A DNA stretch of 64,000 nucleotides from JAGVSR01 sp964589785 (GCA_964589785.1 CAZPUQ010000007.1:99583-163582), one strand, 5' to 3'. Counted from the stretch's first letter, positions 1-8,604 are shown. The notes: generated by a model from the sequence alone, not told the origin. Numbers and translations are program-made.

Positions 1-1
1 C

Positions 2-748
2 ATGAACTCGGTCGCCCGCGAGCTCGGGATGACGCGGACCACGTTCGTCAACCCGAACGGCCTGCCGGCGGTCAACCAGGTGACGACGGCGCGCGACCTC
101 GCCAAGCTCGCCCGCGCAGTCGCCACGGAGTTCCCGGAGTATGCCTCCTACTGGTCGATGACGCAGATGCGCATCGGCAAGATCCGTCTCGCCTCCCACA
201 ACGGCCTCTTGAAGACGTTCGAGGGCGCGGACGGCCTCAAGACCGGCTTCATTTGCGACAGCGGCTTCAACGTGGTGGCGAGCGCCACGCGCGACGGCCG
301 CCGCCTCATGGCGGTCGTGCTCGGCGAGCCCTCGGGCGGGGACCGCAACGTGCGCGCGGCAAGCCTGCTCGAGCACGGGTTCCAGCAGTACGGGTGGAAG
401 CAGCTCTTCAATACCGCGACGATCGACAATCTGCCGGTCGCGCCCGCGGCCCGGGGGCCAATCAGCGTGCGCCAGTCGATCCAGTCGTGGGATTGCGGCA
501 ACGGCCGGCGCAACCCGGCCGTCGAAGCCCGCCGCGACCGCATCAAGGCCGCCAAGGCGAACCGCGAGAAGGCGAAGAAGGCAGCGGCTGGGAAGAAAAA
601 GACCGATGCCGCGTCGGCCGCGGAGACGGCCGTGACGGTGGAGACGTCGGCGCCGGCGAAGAAGCCGTCCGGCAACGGGACAGCGGGAGCGGCCGCGACC
701 GTAAAAAGGTCGCCCGCCGGGGCCGGCTCCGCGCCGAGCGCGAACTGA
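2..748 (+). CDS. D-alanyl-D-alanine carboxypeptidase, C-terminal part (5' truncated by window edge)
   Basis: This is the C-terminal part of a penicillin-binding D,D-carboxypeptidase (peptidase S11, DacA/DacC/DacF type), which trims the terminal D-Ala from peptidoglycan stem peptides in the periplasm. The reading frame is open to the left edge, so the first ATG here is probably internal and the SxxK and SxN motifs lie outside the window. The third motif, KTG, is visible in DGLKTGFI near residue 80, followed by the typical SGFNVVASATRDGRRLMAVVLG strand region of the family. The catalytic domain ends near residue 170. The remaining 80 residues are a Lys/Ala-rich, probably disordered tail, as in many rhizobial members. 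Recognition of the family is secure; the exact paralogue cannot be named without the N-terminus. Confidence 0.9.
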   Translation: MNSVARELGMTRTTFVNPNGLPAVNQVTTARDLAKLARAVATEFPEYASYWSMTQMRIGKIRLASHNGLLKTFEGADGLKTGFICDSGFNVVASATRDGRRLMAVVLGEPSGGDRNVRAASLLEHGFQQYGWKQLFNTATIDNLPVAPAARGPISVRQSIQSWDCGNGRRNPAVEARRDRIKAAKANREKAKKAAAGKKKTDAASAAETAVTVETSAPAKKPSGNGTAGAAATVKRSPAGAGSAPSAN

Positions 749-869
749 ATAACTCATTGTTCTAGCACAAAAAATCATTTGCGGCGGAGCCGGAGGGACC
801 GCTGGATGCCGGCTGGCGTCGTTCTTGCTTTCTTATGATCGGTGCGAGGAGAAAGCAGGACGGACGAGC

Positions 870-1103
870 ATGGCTGGCGGCTGGCACGCGAACGAGGACG
901 CAACTCCGACCCTCAAGGACGTGGAAGTCATGGCCGCGGTGCTGGAGGGCCGCCATGGCGGCTATGCCGCCGACGTGGCCGAGTTCTTCGCCAGCGTGCA
1001 CAGCCAGCAGGGCGATGCCGGCCGCTCCTGGGCGTGGGCCGGCGTTGCCGAGCTCGTGCGCCAGCGGGCGGTCGCACGCATGGCGATGTTCGAGCAGCTT
1101 TGA
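870..1103 (+). CDS. Small hypothetical protein (77 aa) upstream of the flippase gene
   Basis: A short acidic soluble protein with no recognised family. The sequence has no signal peptide and no membrane segment. The second half is predicted helical, with pairs such as ADVAEFFASVHSQQ and GVAELVRQRAVARM. The frame can be extended to a TTG at 825, but the ATG at 870 follows a purine-rich stretch and gives a more natural N-terminus (MAGGWHANED). The gene ends 23 bp before the likely start of the flippase gene on the same strand, so the two may be co-transcribed. Coding status rests on frame, spacing and composition only. Confidence 0.55.
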   Translation: MAGGWHANEDATPTLKDVEVMAAVLEGRHGGYAADVAEFFASVHSQQGDAGRSWAWAGVAELVRQRAVARMAMFEQL

Positions 1104-1126
1104 TCGGGCGTGATCGCGTGGACAGC

Positions 1127-2554
1127 ATGCAGGCGCGTACGGTTCTCGCCATCGCCGGCTCGCGCGGTAGGGCGGACCCTGTGCAGAAGGACCAGTCCAC
1201 CCTGGAGCGGCTTCGCTGCGACCTCTCCGACCTCGTGCTTGGCCACAGCGACCGCGCGCGCACGCAGCGCGATGCGTTGTCGGCCTTCACGCTGCGGGTG
1301 GCGAGCGCGGCGCTGCTCTATCTCACGCAGATCGTGCTGGCACGCTGGATCGGCAGCCACAACTACGGGATCTACGTGTTCGTGTGGACCTGGGTGCTCG
1401 TGCTGGGCGGCATCACGCACCTCGGGCTGAATGCGGCGATGATGCGTCTCCTGCCCGAATATCGCGAGCGGGGCGAGTTCGACCGTTACCGGGCGCTCGT
1501 GCGCGGCGGCCGCCTGTTCGCTCTCGCGGCGGGCACGGCGGTTGCGGCCGCCGGCATGGCCGGGCTCTATGTCTTTGGCGATCTCCTGACGCACGACTAT
1601 GTCCTGCCGGCCTATCTGGCGCTCGTCTGCGTGCCGCTCTTTGCCCTCACCGAGGTGCAGGACGGCATCGGCCGCGGACAGGCATGGATATGGATCGGTC
1701 TCCTGCCGCCTTACGTCCTGCGTCCCGCGCTCGTCCTCCTCGCCATGACGGCGGCTTGGGCCGCCGACCTGCCGATGACGGCCACGACCGCAGCCGGCGC
1801 GGCCATACTCGCCACCTGGAGCGCGGCGCTGATCCAGGCCGTCATGCTCAATCGCCGGCTCCGAGAGCAGGTCCCTGCCGGATCGCGCGCCTACGATTTC
1901 GCCGGATGGTTCACGGTGTCTCTCCCGCTCGTTCTGGTCGGGGCGGCGGAGCTGATGCTGCAGAACACCGATATTCTCGTCGTCTCGCGCTACATGACGC
2001 CGACCGATGTCGCGGTCTATTTCGCCTCGGCGAAGACGATGAGCCTCATCATGTTCGTGCATTACGCGGTCGGCAGCGCGGTGGCGAACCGCTTCGCGGC
2101 CTTGAATGCGCGGGGTGACAGCGAGCGGCTGCGTGCCTTCGTCCGCGACAGCGTCAACTGGACGTTCTGGCCCTCGCTCGTCGGCGCAGGCGCCATCCTG
2201 CTGCTCGGCAAGCCGCTGCTCTGGCTCTTCGGCCCGCAGTTCGAGGCCGGCTATCCGGTGATGTTCGTGCTGGTCGTCGGCTTCCTCTTCCGCTCGTCCT
2301 TCGGGCCGGCCGAGGTGCTGCTGTCGATGCTGGGCGAGCACCAGGTGTGCGCGGCGGTCCTGGTCGTGGCAGCGCTTCTCAACGTGGCCTTGAACTTCGC
2401 ACTCGTGCCGCCGTTCGGGCTCCTCGGCGCCGCGCTCGCAACCTCCGTATCGCTCGCCACGGCCGCGCTCATGAACTACGTGGTAGCGCGGCGCCGGCTC
2501 GAGATCGAGATCGCCATCTGGCGCAATCTTCCCGGCCGCCAGCCGGCCGCCTGA
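1127..2554 (+). CDS. Polysaccharide flippase-like membrane protein (MOP superfamily, Wzx type)
   Basis: A polytopic inner-membrane protein of about 475 aa with roughly a dozen hydrophobic segments from residue 45 onward. Its pattern is that of Wzx/MurJ-type lipid-linked oligosaccharide flippases: the start ALLYLTQIVLARWIG with the characteristic arginine, GLNAAMMRLLPEY in the second segment, and a central TDILVVSRYMTPTDVAVYF stretch that resembles the NTDxxLlgxxx-xxvGxY motif of MOP exporters. It probably exports a repeat unit of a surface polysaccharide. The start is uncertain: the open frame begins much earlier, ATG 1127 gives a 50-residue cytoplasmic lead, and GTG 1181 is an alternative. 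No glycosyltransferase genes are nearby, so the substrate cannot be inferred. Confidence 0.75.
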   Translation: MQARTVLAIAGSRGRADPVQKDQSTLERLRCDLSDLVLGHSDRARTQRDALSAFTLRVASAALLYLTQIVLARWIGSHNYGIYVFVWTWVLVLGGITHLGLNAAMMRLLPEYRERGEFDRYRALVRGGRLFALAAGTAVAAAGMAGLYVFGDLLTHDYVLPAYLALVCVPLFALTEVQDGIGRGQAWIWIGLLPPYVLRPALVLLAMTAAWAADLPMTATTAAGAAILATWSAALIQAVMLNRRLREQVPAGSRAYDFAGWFTVSLPLVLVGAAELMLQNTDILVVSRYMTPTDVAVYFASAKTMSLIMFVHYAVGSAVANRFAALNARGDSERLRAFVRDSVNWTFWPSLVGAGAILLLGKPLLWLFGPQFEAGYPVMFVLVVGFLFRSSFGPAEVLLSMLGEHQVCAAVLVVAALLNVALNFALVPPFGLLGAALATSVSLATAALMNYVVARRRLEIEIAIWRNLPGRQPAA

Positions 2555-3205
2555 TCAAATCGGCGAGGCGAGGACGAGGGTCCAGAACGATTTGAACTCG
2601 GTCTTGGGATCCTGCACGAGGGCAAGCCCCATCTCGGTCGCGTCCGACAGCAGCAGGTTCTTGTTGTGGCCCGGGCTCGCCTTCCAACCGCGCATCACCT
2701 CGTCGAAGTCGGTCTGCCCCGTGCCGACGTTCTCGGCCGCAAGGCGGGCCTTGTAGCCCGTGCGCTTGACGCGATCCCACGGGTTGGAGCCGTCCGAGCC
2801 GTAGTGCGAGATCCGGTCCCACTTGGAGAGGTCGCGCGAGTGCGCCTTCGCGGCCTCGGTCAGCTCGGCGTTGAGCTTCAAGGGCTTCAGCTTATTGTCG
2901 CGGCGGTACTGGTTGATGATGTCGCGCGCCTTCTCCGGATCGAGCTGCGTGGAGGAGTAGTCGCGGTCGGCGAGCAGCCCCTTGGTCGCGGGCTCGTAGC
3001 TGCCCTTCGGGGCGCGGTCGTCGAGCCGCGCGACGGTCATCGGCCGGGCAGCCGCCGGCTCCCCCCCGAGCGCGACGCTGGGGCTCGGCCGCTTGGCGAC
3101 GGCGCCGGTCGAGCCTTCGTTGAATCCGGATGAGATTGAGCCGCTGTTGAGGCTACAAGCCGTAAGGGCCACAGCGGCGAAGGCCGCGAGCGCGACGCGA
3201 TACAT
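2555..3205 (-). CDS. CAP-domain (SCP/PR-1-like) lipoprotein
   Basis: A secreted lipoprotein of 216 aa. The N-terminus is a lipoprotein signal ending in the lipobox LTAC (lipidated Cys17), followed by a 60-residue low-complexity linker and a CAP domain at about residues 100-216. Family features are the first conserved His in ISHYGSDG, the AAENVG motif with its Glu, and the GHNKNLL and TEMGLAL segments, which complete the shallow His/Glu pocket seen in CAP proteins. Bacterial CAP proteins are common in envelopes, but their biochemical role is mostly unknown. ATG 3205 was chosen because a GGGAG ribosome-binding site lies 9 bp upstream. The gene ends exactly where the convergent flippase gene ends. 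A CtrA-type box lies about 60 bp upstream of the start codon. Confidence 0.88.
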   Translation of the reverse strand: MYRVALAAFAAVALTACSLNSGSISSGFNEGSTGAVAKRPSPSVALGGEPAAARPMTVARLDDRAPKGSYEPATKGLLADRDYSSTQLDPEKARDIINQYRRDNKLKPLKLNAELTEAAKAHSRDLSKWDRISHYGSDGSNPWDRVKRTGYKARLAAENVGTGQTDFDEVMRGWKASPGHNKNLLLSDATEMGLALVQDPKTEFKSFWTLVLASPI

Positions 3206-3624
3206 TCCATTCACTCCCGCCAGAAGACGCGCGGTACACGGGCCAACCATCGCAGAGACACGTTAACTCCCCGTTAATGGTAACCGGGACCTGAACGGCT
3301 CCGGCGATCGGCTGCCCGGTGCCTTCAGGGCCTTGCTTCCGCACGATCCGGCGCGATCTATCTCTCGACGCCTGCACGATATTTATGCCGGTGATGGTGT
3401 CGTGATTTGGGCGGGCCGGGGGCAAAGTCCGGACGCCGGTGGTCAGCCGTCGTCCCGTCCCCCAGCACTCTTTCCGCGAAAGGCGTGGCTGACGGGACGC
3501 AGAGGCCGCAATCGGCGGTGAAACGCCGGGGCCGCCCCCTTCCAAGAGCTTCATTTCTCTCGCAGAGTCCTCAGCCAATAGCCGGTGATTCGCGCGTCCG
3601 GACTGCATGAGGGAGGCCCAACCC
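3206..3624. other. Intergenic region between divergent CAP lipoprotein and winged-helix/ATPase module
   Basis: About 420 bp without a convincing gene. It holds the CtrA-type box and presumably the divergent promoters of the CAP lipoprotein and of the winged-helix/ATPase module. Short open frames here are GC-driven and show no protein-like composition. The ribosome-binding site GGGAGG at 3611-3616 belongs to the gene starting at 3625. Confidence 0.6.
3263..3277 (-). promoter_or_regulatory. Candidate CtrA-binding box upstream of the CAP lipoprotein gene
   Basis: The sequence TTAA-CTCCCCG-TTAA is an exact match to the alphaproteobacterial CtrA consensus TTAA-N7-TTAA. On the minus strand, towards the CAP lipoprotein gene, it reads TTAA-CGGGGAG-TTAAC, matching the preferred trailing C. 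It sits 58 bp upstream of the start codon, a promoter-proximal position. The assignment is inference from the motif alone. Confidence 0.5.
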
Positions 3625-4773
3625 ATGCCCGCACGTGCCGGCGAGGCGGCGATCGAACCCGCCCGCGAGACAGCCGTCGGCCCGATCGAGACGCTGATGC
3701 TCGCGCGCCTCGCCTGCGAAGGCGGTGCCACACGCGGCGAGATCGCGCGCGATCTTGGCCCCCTGCTGCAGCACAAGCTGTCGCCGGCCGAGGTGCGTGC
3801 GGCGACCGAGGCGGGCGTGGGGTTCCTCCGGCACGCCGGACTTGCCGCCGAGGCCCGCGGACGGCTGACGCCGACCGAGGCGGGACGTGCGGCGGCGCTT
3901 GCTTTCACCGGGGCGGGAGCGGCTCCGTCTGCCACATGGGAGGCCGTGCGGGACGTGGCCCTCGTGGCCAAAGCCCTCGGCCTCGGCAACGAGACGGCAG
4001 CGCGCAAGAAGGCGCTCGCGCGGCCGGAGGGGCTTCGCGCGCTGATACTGCAGAAGACCTACGGCCTCAAGGGCGGCAAGAACGTTCCGGACGCCAAGCT
4101 GCGCGCGCAACTGGCGCTCATCGCTCTGGAGCGCGCATTCGGCAATACGGTCAAGGCGGGATTCTCCAAGGGCTCGGGGCTGCCGTCGAAGGCGGCGCGG
4201 ACGCTGGCCGGCCAGCTCGCCCTGTCGCCGCGCGACTTTCCGACCGACGCCAAGCTTATCGCGCAGCTCGCGGCCGATGCGGTCGGGGCCGTGCAGACGG
4301 ATCCCGAGGCGCTGCGTCTCGCCCTGCTGCGCCGGTTCGTGACGACGCTTCTGGAGGCGGCGCCCGCCGTGCGGAGCGCGGTCCGGTCCGAGCCCGTCCC
4401 GTCGCGGCCCTCCGCGCGTCTCATCGACCGGGCGGCCAACGATGCGACGCCGAAGGCGAAGGGCCCGCCCCCGCGTCCGGGGCTGGACGACTTCGCCGCC
4501 GCCGTGCGGCACGCGGCCGGACGTTCCGCGCAGGGCTGGTCCGGCAACCGGAAGGCCTTCATCTCGCAGGTGTGGGACGCGATCCGCGTCGAGCACGAGA
4601 TCTGGGCCCTCTCCGAGATCGAGTTCAAGGGCATGCTCATCGAGGCACACCGCCGCGGCGCAATCGCGCTCGCGAACGCCGACCTGAGGAACAAGGATCT
4701 GCGCCAGGAGATCGAACGGTCGGCCACGCCCGACCGCAACACGATCTGGCATTACGTCCGCATCGAGGAATGA
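3625..4773 (+). CDS. Winged-helix-like protein, first gene of a two-gene module with the large ATPase
   Basis: I do not recognise a named family for this 382-aa soluble protein. Residues 20-95 look like a winged-helix domain: helices IETLMLARLACEGGATRGEIA and AEVRAATEAGVGFLRHAGLA are followed by a wing-like strand ending in LTPTEAGRAAA, the arrangement of many transcription and DNA-processing factors. The middle is helical. The last 90 residues form a second conserved-looking unit rich in aromatic positions (GWSGNRKAFISQVWDAI, EIEFKGMLIEAHRRGAI, TIWHYVRIEE), which may be another winged helix. ATG 3625 is preferred over 3607 because GGGAGG lies 8 bp upstream. The ATPase gene starts 31 bp downstream, so the two are almost certainly co-expressed. 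A DNA-binding partner of the ATPase is an inference. Confidence 0.75.
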   Translation: MPARAGEAAIEPARETAVGPIETLMLARLACEGGATRGEIARDLGPLLQHKLSPAEVRAATEAGVGFLRHAGLAAEARGRLTPTEAGRAAALAFTGAGAAPSATWEAVRDVALVAKALGLGNETAARKKALARPEGLRALILQKTYGLKGGKNVPDAKLRAQLALIALERAFGNTVKAGFSKGSGLPSKAARTLAGQLALSPRDFPTDAKLIAQLAADAVGAVQTDPEALRLALLRRFVTTLLEAAPAVRSAVRSEPVPSRPSARLIDRAANDATPKAKGPPPRPGLDDFAAAVRHAAGRSAQGWSGNRKAFISQVWDAIRVEHEIWALSEIEFKGMLIEAHRRGAIALANADLRNKDLRQEIERSATPDRNTIWHYVRIEE

Positions 4774-4804
4774 GGCGCCAGGGAATTTCGGGGCGCGTCG
4801 AGGT

Positions 4805-7800
4805 ATGGGTCGCATGGGTTTGATTGCAAAGAGCACGGCCGACGACGAGGCGAAGGACTGGGCGGCCGGCGAGCTCGCCCAGGCCTTCGAGCACTCGATT
4901 ACCTGGGAGGACGATATCTGGCGGGCGGACCCCGTCGATGTCGGCGAGGTGCATTCGAAGGCCCGCCTCAGGTTCAACGAGACGCTGCGCGCCGTCCAAG
5001 CCGGCGCTGGCGCGGCGAGCCAGGCGCGGATCCTGCTCTTCCACGGCCAGTCCGGGGCCGGCAAGACGCATCTCCTGCGCGCGCTGCGCACCTCGTGCCA
5101 TCGCACGGGGCAGGCCTACTTCGGCTATGCGCAGATGACGCCCGACATCGCCAGCTATGCCGATTACTTTCTGCGCCGCCTCGTCCATTCGCTCGAGAAG
5201 CCCTACCACCCTGATGCCCCGGGGGAGAGCGCGCTGGCGCGGCTGACGACCAAGCTCGTCTCCGACCGCGCCGTGCTGCCGGCAAAGGAGCTGGAGCACC
5301 TGCGCGAAGCCGCGCTCGACGAGGACGAGCTCGCCCGCCTCGTGCTGCGGCTTGCCGACGACATCGTCGCCGCACCCAAGCTCGCCGACGAGGAGCTGGA
5401 CATCAACATCGTGCGCGCGCTGCTGTACCTGGAGCGCCGCGACCCGCGCATCGATCAGCGCGTGCGCCAGTATCTCAACGGCCGCCAGTTGACGCCGCTG
5501 GCTCATCAGGCCGTCGCGGCGCTCGATCCCAACACGGGCGAGGACCGCGCCTTCGAGATCATCACCTCTCTCGGCAAGCTGATCTGGACGGTCGAGAAGG
5601 CGGCCCTCGTGTTCGCCATCGATCAGGTGGAGGATCTGCGCTTCTTCGACGACGCGGAAGAGCGCTTCCAGAAGGCCGTGCGCGATTTGATCCAGATCGC
5701 CAACCGGCTGACGAATGCGATCGTCATCATCTCCTGCCTCGACGACTTCTACGCCCAGGTGCGGGGCGCGCTGCCGCAGTCCTATCTCGACCGCATCGAG
5801 AAGTCGGGCCCCGTCGCGCTCACCGAGAGCCGCACGCCGGAGGAGGCCCGCCTCATCATCGCCAAGCGCCTGCAGCACGAGGCGGACGGCAAGACCGCGG
5901 GGCTCGGCTACCCCGATCCGACGCAGTTCTTCGGGCCGCAGTTCTTCGAGGAGTTCGGCGGGCTCTCGACGCGGCGCCTGCTCGAGCATGCGCAATCGCG
6001 GCTGCGCGAGAAGGTCACCGGTGAGCCGGAGGAGCGGGAGGAAAGCTCGGGCGGTTGGGCCTCCACGCTCGCCTCCGTCCTCGGCGGAATTTTCGGCGAC
6101 GCGGATTCCGGCGGCGGACGCACGCCGTCCGCCGCGGTCGACTACCGCGAGATGTGGGAGCGCTTCCAGAGCGCGTCCGAAGCCGAGATCCCCTCCGACG
6201 ATCATGAGCTGCTCGATATCCTGACGGCGGGGCTCGCGCTCGCCAAGGACGAGTGGAGCGGCGAGATCGTGCTGGCGACGAACCGCCTCGACTTGGCCGA
6301 GGATCTTCCCGCGATTGATCTCGTCATCCGCCACAAGAAGTCCGGCCACGCGGCAGAGGCGCGCGTCTTCTTGTGCAACCGCAAGACGCAGGGCGGCGGC
6401 CTGAAGCGGCAGCTCGACAAGGTTCTGTCCTCGATGGGCGGCAGGCCGTGCTTCATGCTGCGCGCCTCAGACTTTCCCCCCAACGGGAAGAACCAGACGG
6501 CCCAGGCGATGCGCCGGTTCCGCGAGAGCGGCGGGCGCCAGATCATCGTGCCGATCCCCGACTGGGAACGCATCATGACCGTGCGCGAGTTCCACGCCCA
6601 CCATCGCCACGATCCGGGCTTTGCGGCCTGGTTCGAGGATGCGCGGCTGTTGTCGAGCATCCTCGTCGTCATGCAGTTGCTGCGGCTCGATCTCTTCGGG
6701 CGCAGCCTGCCTCGCGCCGCGCGATCCGAAGAGCCTCAGGCCAGGGCAAGCGGACCGGATGCAGCTGCGGCCGAGCCCGCATCGGCGGGCGCGGAGCTTG
6801 CGGCCGCTGCACCGCAGGGCCCCTGGACCTCGGCCTGGACCGAGGGCGAAAGCGAGCCGCTGCCGGCCAACGACGACGAGCTGCCGCTGTCGGTCATTCT
6901 CGACGAGAACGGCAGTCCGGGCAGCATCCTCGCCGGCCGCGAGAGCGGCGTGCGCTCCAAGCCGATCACGCTCAACAAGGACGTCCTGAAGCGGCACGCG
7001 GCCGTGCTCGGCGGGTCGGGCTCGGGCAAGACGACGCTGGCGCTATGCCTCATCGAGCAGCTTCTGCTGCAGGGCATTCCGGCCGTGCTGCTCGACCGCA
7101 AGGGCGACCTCTGCTCCTACGCCAACCCGGATGTCTGGCGCGCCAACGACCACGAGTTCACCGAGCGCCGCGCCGAGCGCGAGAAACTCGCCGATGCGAT
7201 CGACGTCGCGGTCTATACGCCGGGCCGCGCGTCGGGCCGGCCGATCTCCATCACGCTCCTGCCGAACGGCATCAACGAGCTGCCCGAGCACGAGCAGCAA
7301 CTGCTGGCCAATCTCTCCGCAGCGGCGCTGGGCGAGATGCTGCACCTGAAGAACTCAGCGACACATCAGAAGCAGTCGGGCACGCTGTCGGTCGCGCTGC
7401 GCATCCTGGGCTCGCGCTACAGCCGCGAGGTGACGCTGGCCGATCTCATCGCGCTGCTCGAGGACGAGGACCCCGAGCTCACCGACCTTACGCAGCGCAT
7501 GGACCCCTCGGGCAAGATCCGCCGCGATCTCGTCGCCCAGCTCGACAGCCTCCGGCACCGCAACTCGGCCCTCTTCGAGGGCGGCGGCGAAAGCCTGCGC
7601 ATGGAGAGCCTGCTCGGGCTCGGTCCCTATGCCCGCGACGGCCGGACGCGACTGTCGATCATCTACACGGGCTTCCTTGGCGACAACGAGAACATCCTGT
7701 TCTGGGTCTCGCAGTTCCTCTCCGAGGCGCTGCGCTTCTGCCAGCGCAACCCGAACGAGGAGCTGCAGGCCGTCGTCATGTTCGACGAGGCGGACCTCTA

Positions 7801-8209
7801 CATCCCGGCCAACGCCAAGCCCGCGACGGCCGAGCCGCTGCAGAGCCTTCTGAAGCGCGCCCGCTCGGCCGGCCTCGGCATCATGCTCGCCACCCAGTCG
7901 CCGGGCGACCTCGACTACAAGAGCCGCGACCAGATCACGAGCTGGTTCATCGGCCGCGTGCGCGAGGATACGGCGCTGCGCAAGCTCAAGGCCGCGTTCC
8001 AGAGCGAAAGCGGGCTCGATCCGGCCGCCGTCCTGCCGCACCAGACGGTCGGCGAGTTCCATCTCGTGCAGGAGGGACTGGTCCGCGCAATGAAGGCGCA
8101 GCGCTCGCTCATCGAGGCCGAGCAGGTGCCGTTCGACCGCATCGAGCAGCTCGCCTATGAGACCAAAGGCCAGGACGAAAAGCAGCTTCGGCTGTTCGAT
8201 GTGCGGTAA
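4805..8209 (+). CDS. Large double P-loop ATPase with C-terminal HerA/FtsK-like domain and C-terminal QLRLF motif
   Basis: A 1134-aa protein with two NTPase domains. The N-terminal domain (about residues 30-400) has Walker A GQSGAGKTH at 81-89 and a Walker B-like VFAIDQVED near 273, and resembles AAA+/STAND ATPases. The middle (about 450-640) has no recognised fold. A low-complexity Ala/Glu linker (about 640-690) leads to the C-terminal domain, with Walker A GGSGSGKTT near 736, the LLDRKGDL strand, Walker B VVMFDEADLYIP near 990 and the ATQSPGDLDYKSRDQ segment with a GR sensor region. This is the layout of HerA/TraG-type DNA-translocating ATPases. The extreme C-terminus, KQLRLFDVR, fits the beta-sliding-clamp motif QLxLF. 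ATG 4814 is an alternative start with better Shine-Dalgarno spacing. Domain calls are confident; the role (conflict, repair or DNA segregation) is not established. Confidence 0.8.
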   Translation: MGRMGLIAKSTADDEAKDWAAGELAQAFEHSITWEDDIWRADPVDVGEVHSKARLRFNETLRAVQAGAGAASQARILLFHGQSGAGKTHLLRALRTSCHRTGQAYFGYAQMTPDIASYADYFLRRLVHSLEKPYHPDAPGESALARLTTKLVSDRAVLPAKELEHLREAALDEDELARLVLRLADDIVAAPKLADEELDINIVRALLYLERRDPRIDQRVRQYLNGRQLTPLAHQAVAALDPNTGEDRAFEIITSLGKLIWTVEKAALVFAIDQVEDLRFFDDAEERFQKAVRDLIQIANRLTNAIVIISCLDDFYAQVRGALPQSYLDRIEKSGPVALTESRTPEEARLIIAKRLQHEADGKTAGLGYPDPTQFFGPQFFEEFGGLSTRRLLEHAQSRLREKVTGEPEEREESSGGWASTLASVLGGIFGDADSGGGRTPSAAVDYREMWERFQSASEAEIPSDDHELLDILTAGLALAKDEWSGEIVLATNRLDLAEDLPAIDLVIRHKKSGHAAEARVFLCNRKTQGGGLKRQLDKVLSSMGGRPCFMLRASDFPPNGKNQTAQAMRRFRESGGRQIIVPIPDWERIMTVREFHAHHRHDPGFAAWFEDARLLSSILVVMQLLRLDLFGRSLPRAARSEEPQARASGPDAAAAEPASAGAELAAAAPQGPWTSAWTEGESEPLPANDDELPLSVILDENGSPGSILAGRESGVRSKPITLNKDVLKRHAAVLGGSGSGKTTLALCLIEQLLLQGIPAVLLDRKGDLCSYANPDVWRANDHEFTERRAEREKLADAIDVAVYTPGRASGRPISITLLPNGINELPEHEQQLLANLSAAALGEMLHLKNSATHQKQSGTLSVALRILGSRYSREVTLADLIALLEDEDPELTDLTQRMDPSGKIRRDLVAQLDSLRHRNSALFEGGGESLRMESLLGLGPYARDGRTRLSIIYTGFLGDNENILFWVSQFLSEALRFCQRNPNEELQAVVMFDEADLYIPANAKPATAEPLQSLLKRARSAGLGIMLATQSPGDLDYKSRDQITSWFIGRVREDTALRKLKAAFQSESGLDPAAVLPHQTVGEFHLVQEGLVRAMKAQRSLIEAEQVPFDRIEQLAYETKGQDEKQLRLFDVR

Positions 8210-8511
8210 GGAACTCGCTGGCCTCGGCCCGATAACTGTTTTCTGTCGTGATCTCAGAGAGTTGATGGAGCAACTTATACTATTTTGTGCGCTGCGACAT
8301 CACGTTCGCCCACGCGAGATCACATTGTGACAGAAATGAGGATAGGCGGGTGCAAGCGGTCTTTTCCGGTGTAAAGAATTCGTGATCTGCGACGTGACAG
8401 GGCGTGGACACGACGCAGATCGAGAAACGTTCCGAGGCGCTTGGGGGAAAAGGCGTCGAGGGACACGAAGCTGGCGAAGGACCAGCGTAGTTGCGTGCGG
8501 GGTTGTGTGTG
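8210..8511. other. Intergenic, comparatively AT-rich stretch downstream of the ATPase gene
   Basis: About 300 bp without a supported ORF and visibly less GC-rich than its surroundings. It contains the perfect 11-bp palindrome TCACATTGTGA at 8319-8329 and several related TGATC/GATCAC words. This is probably the promoter region of the 30-aa gene that follows. No terminator with a U-tract was seen after the ATPase stop codon. Confidence 0.4.
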
Positions 8512-8604
8512 ATGGCAGGTAAGTCGTTTCTCATGCTTGTGCTGGCGTCGATGCTCGGGCCAGCCGTGGGCGTCGGGCTCTTCGTTCTCCTGAACGCCTT
8601 CTAG
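8512..8604 (+). CDS. 30-aa single-span membrane peptide (micropeptide)
   Basis: A short ORF starting MAGKSFLMLVL and ending VLLNAF. After four residues including one Lys, almost the whole peptide is hydrophobic with two Gly-rich helix-packing positions, so it is predicted to be a single transmembrane helix. A G-rich stretch lies 9-14 bp upstream of the ATG, a weak ribosome-binding site. High-GC genomes rarely give such a clean hydrophobic peptide by chance, but the length is close to noise. It lies 300 bp downstream of the ATPase gene on the same strand and might belong to that module. Confidence 0.4.
   Translation: MAGKSFLMLVLASMLGPAVGVGLFVLLNAF

Noticed and set aside
962..2341. Long antisense ORF (459 codons) opposite the flippase gene
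   Set aside because: Its composition is Arg/Glu/His-rich without any family pattern, whereas the plus strand encodes a clear membrane protein. It is a GC-driven shadow.
8319..8329. TCACATTGTGA palindrome as a CRP/FNR site
   Set aside because: CRP sites are TGTGA-N6-TCACA. Here the half-sites are in the reverse order with a 1-bp spacer, so the resemblance is only in the words.
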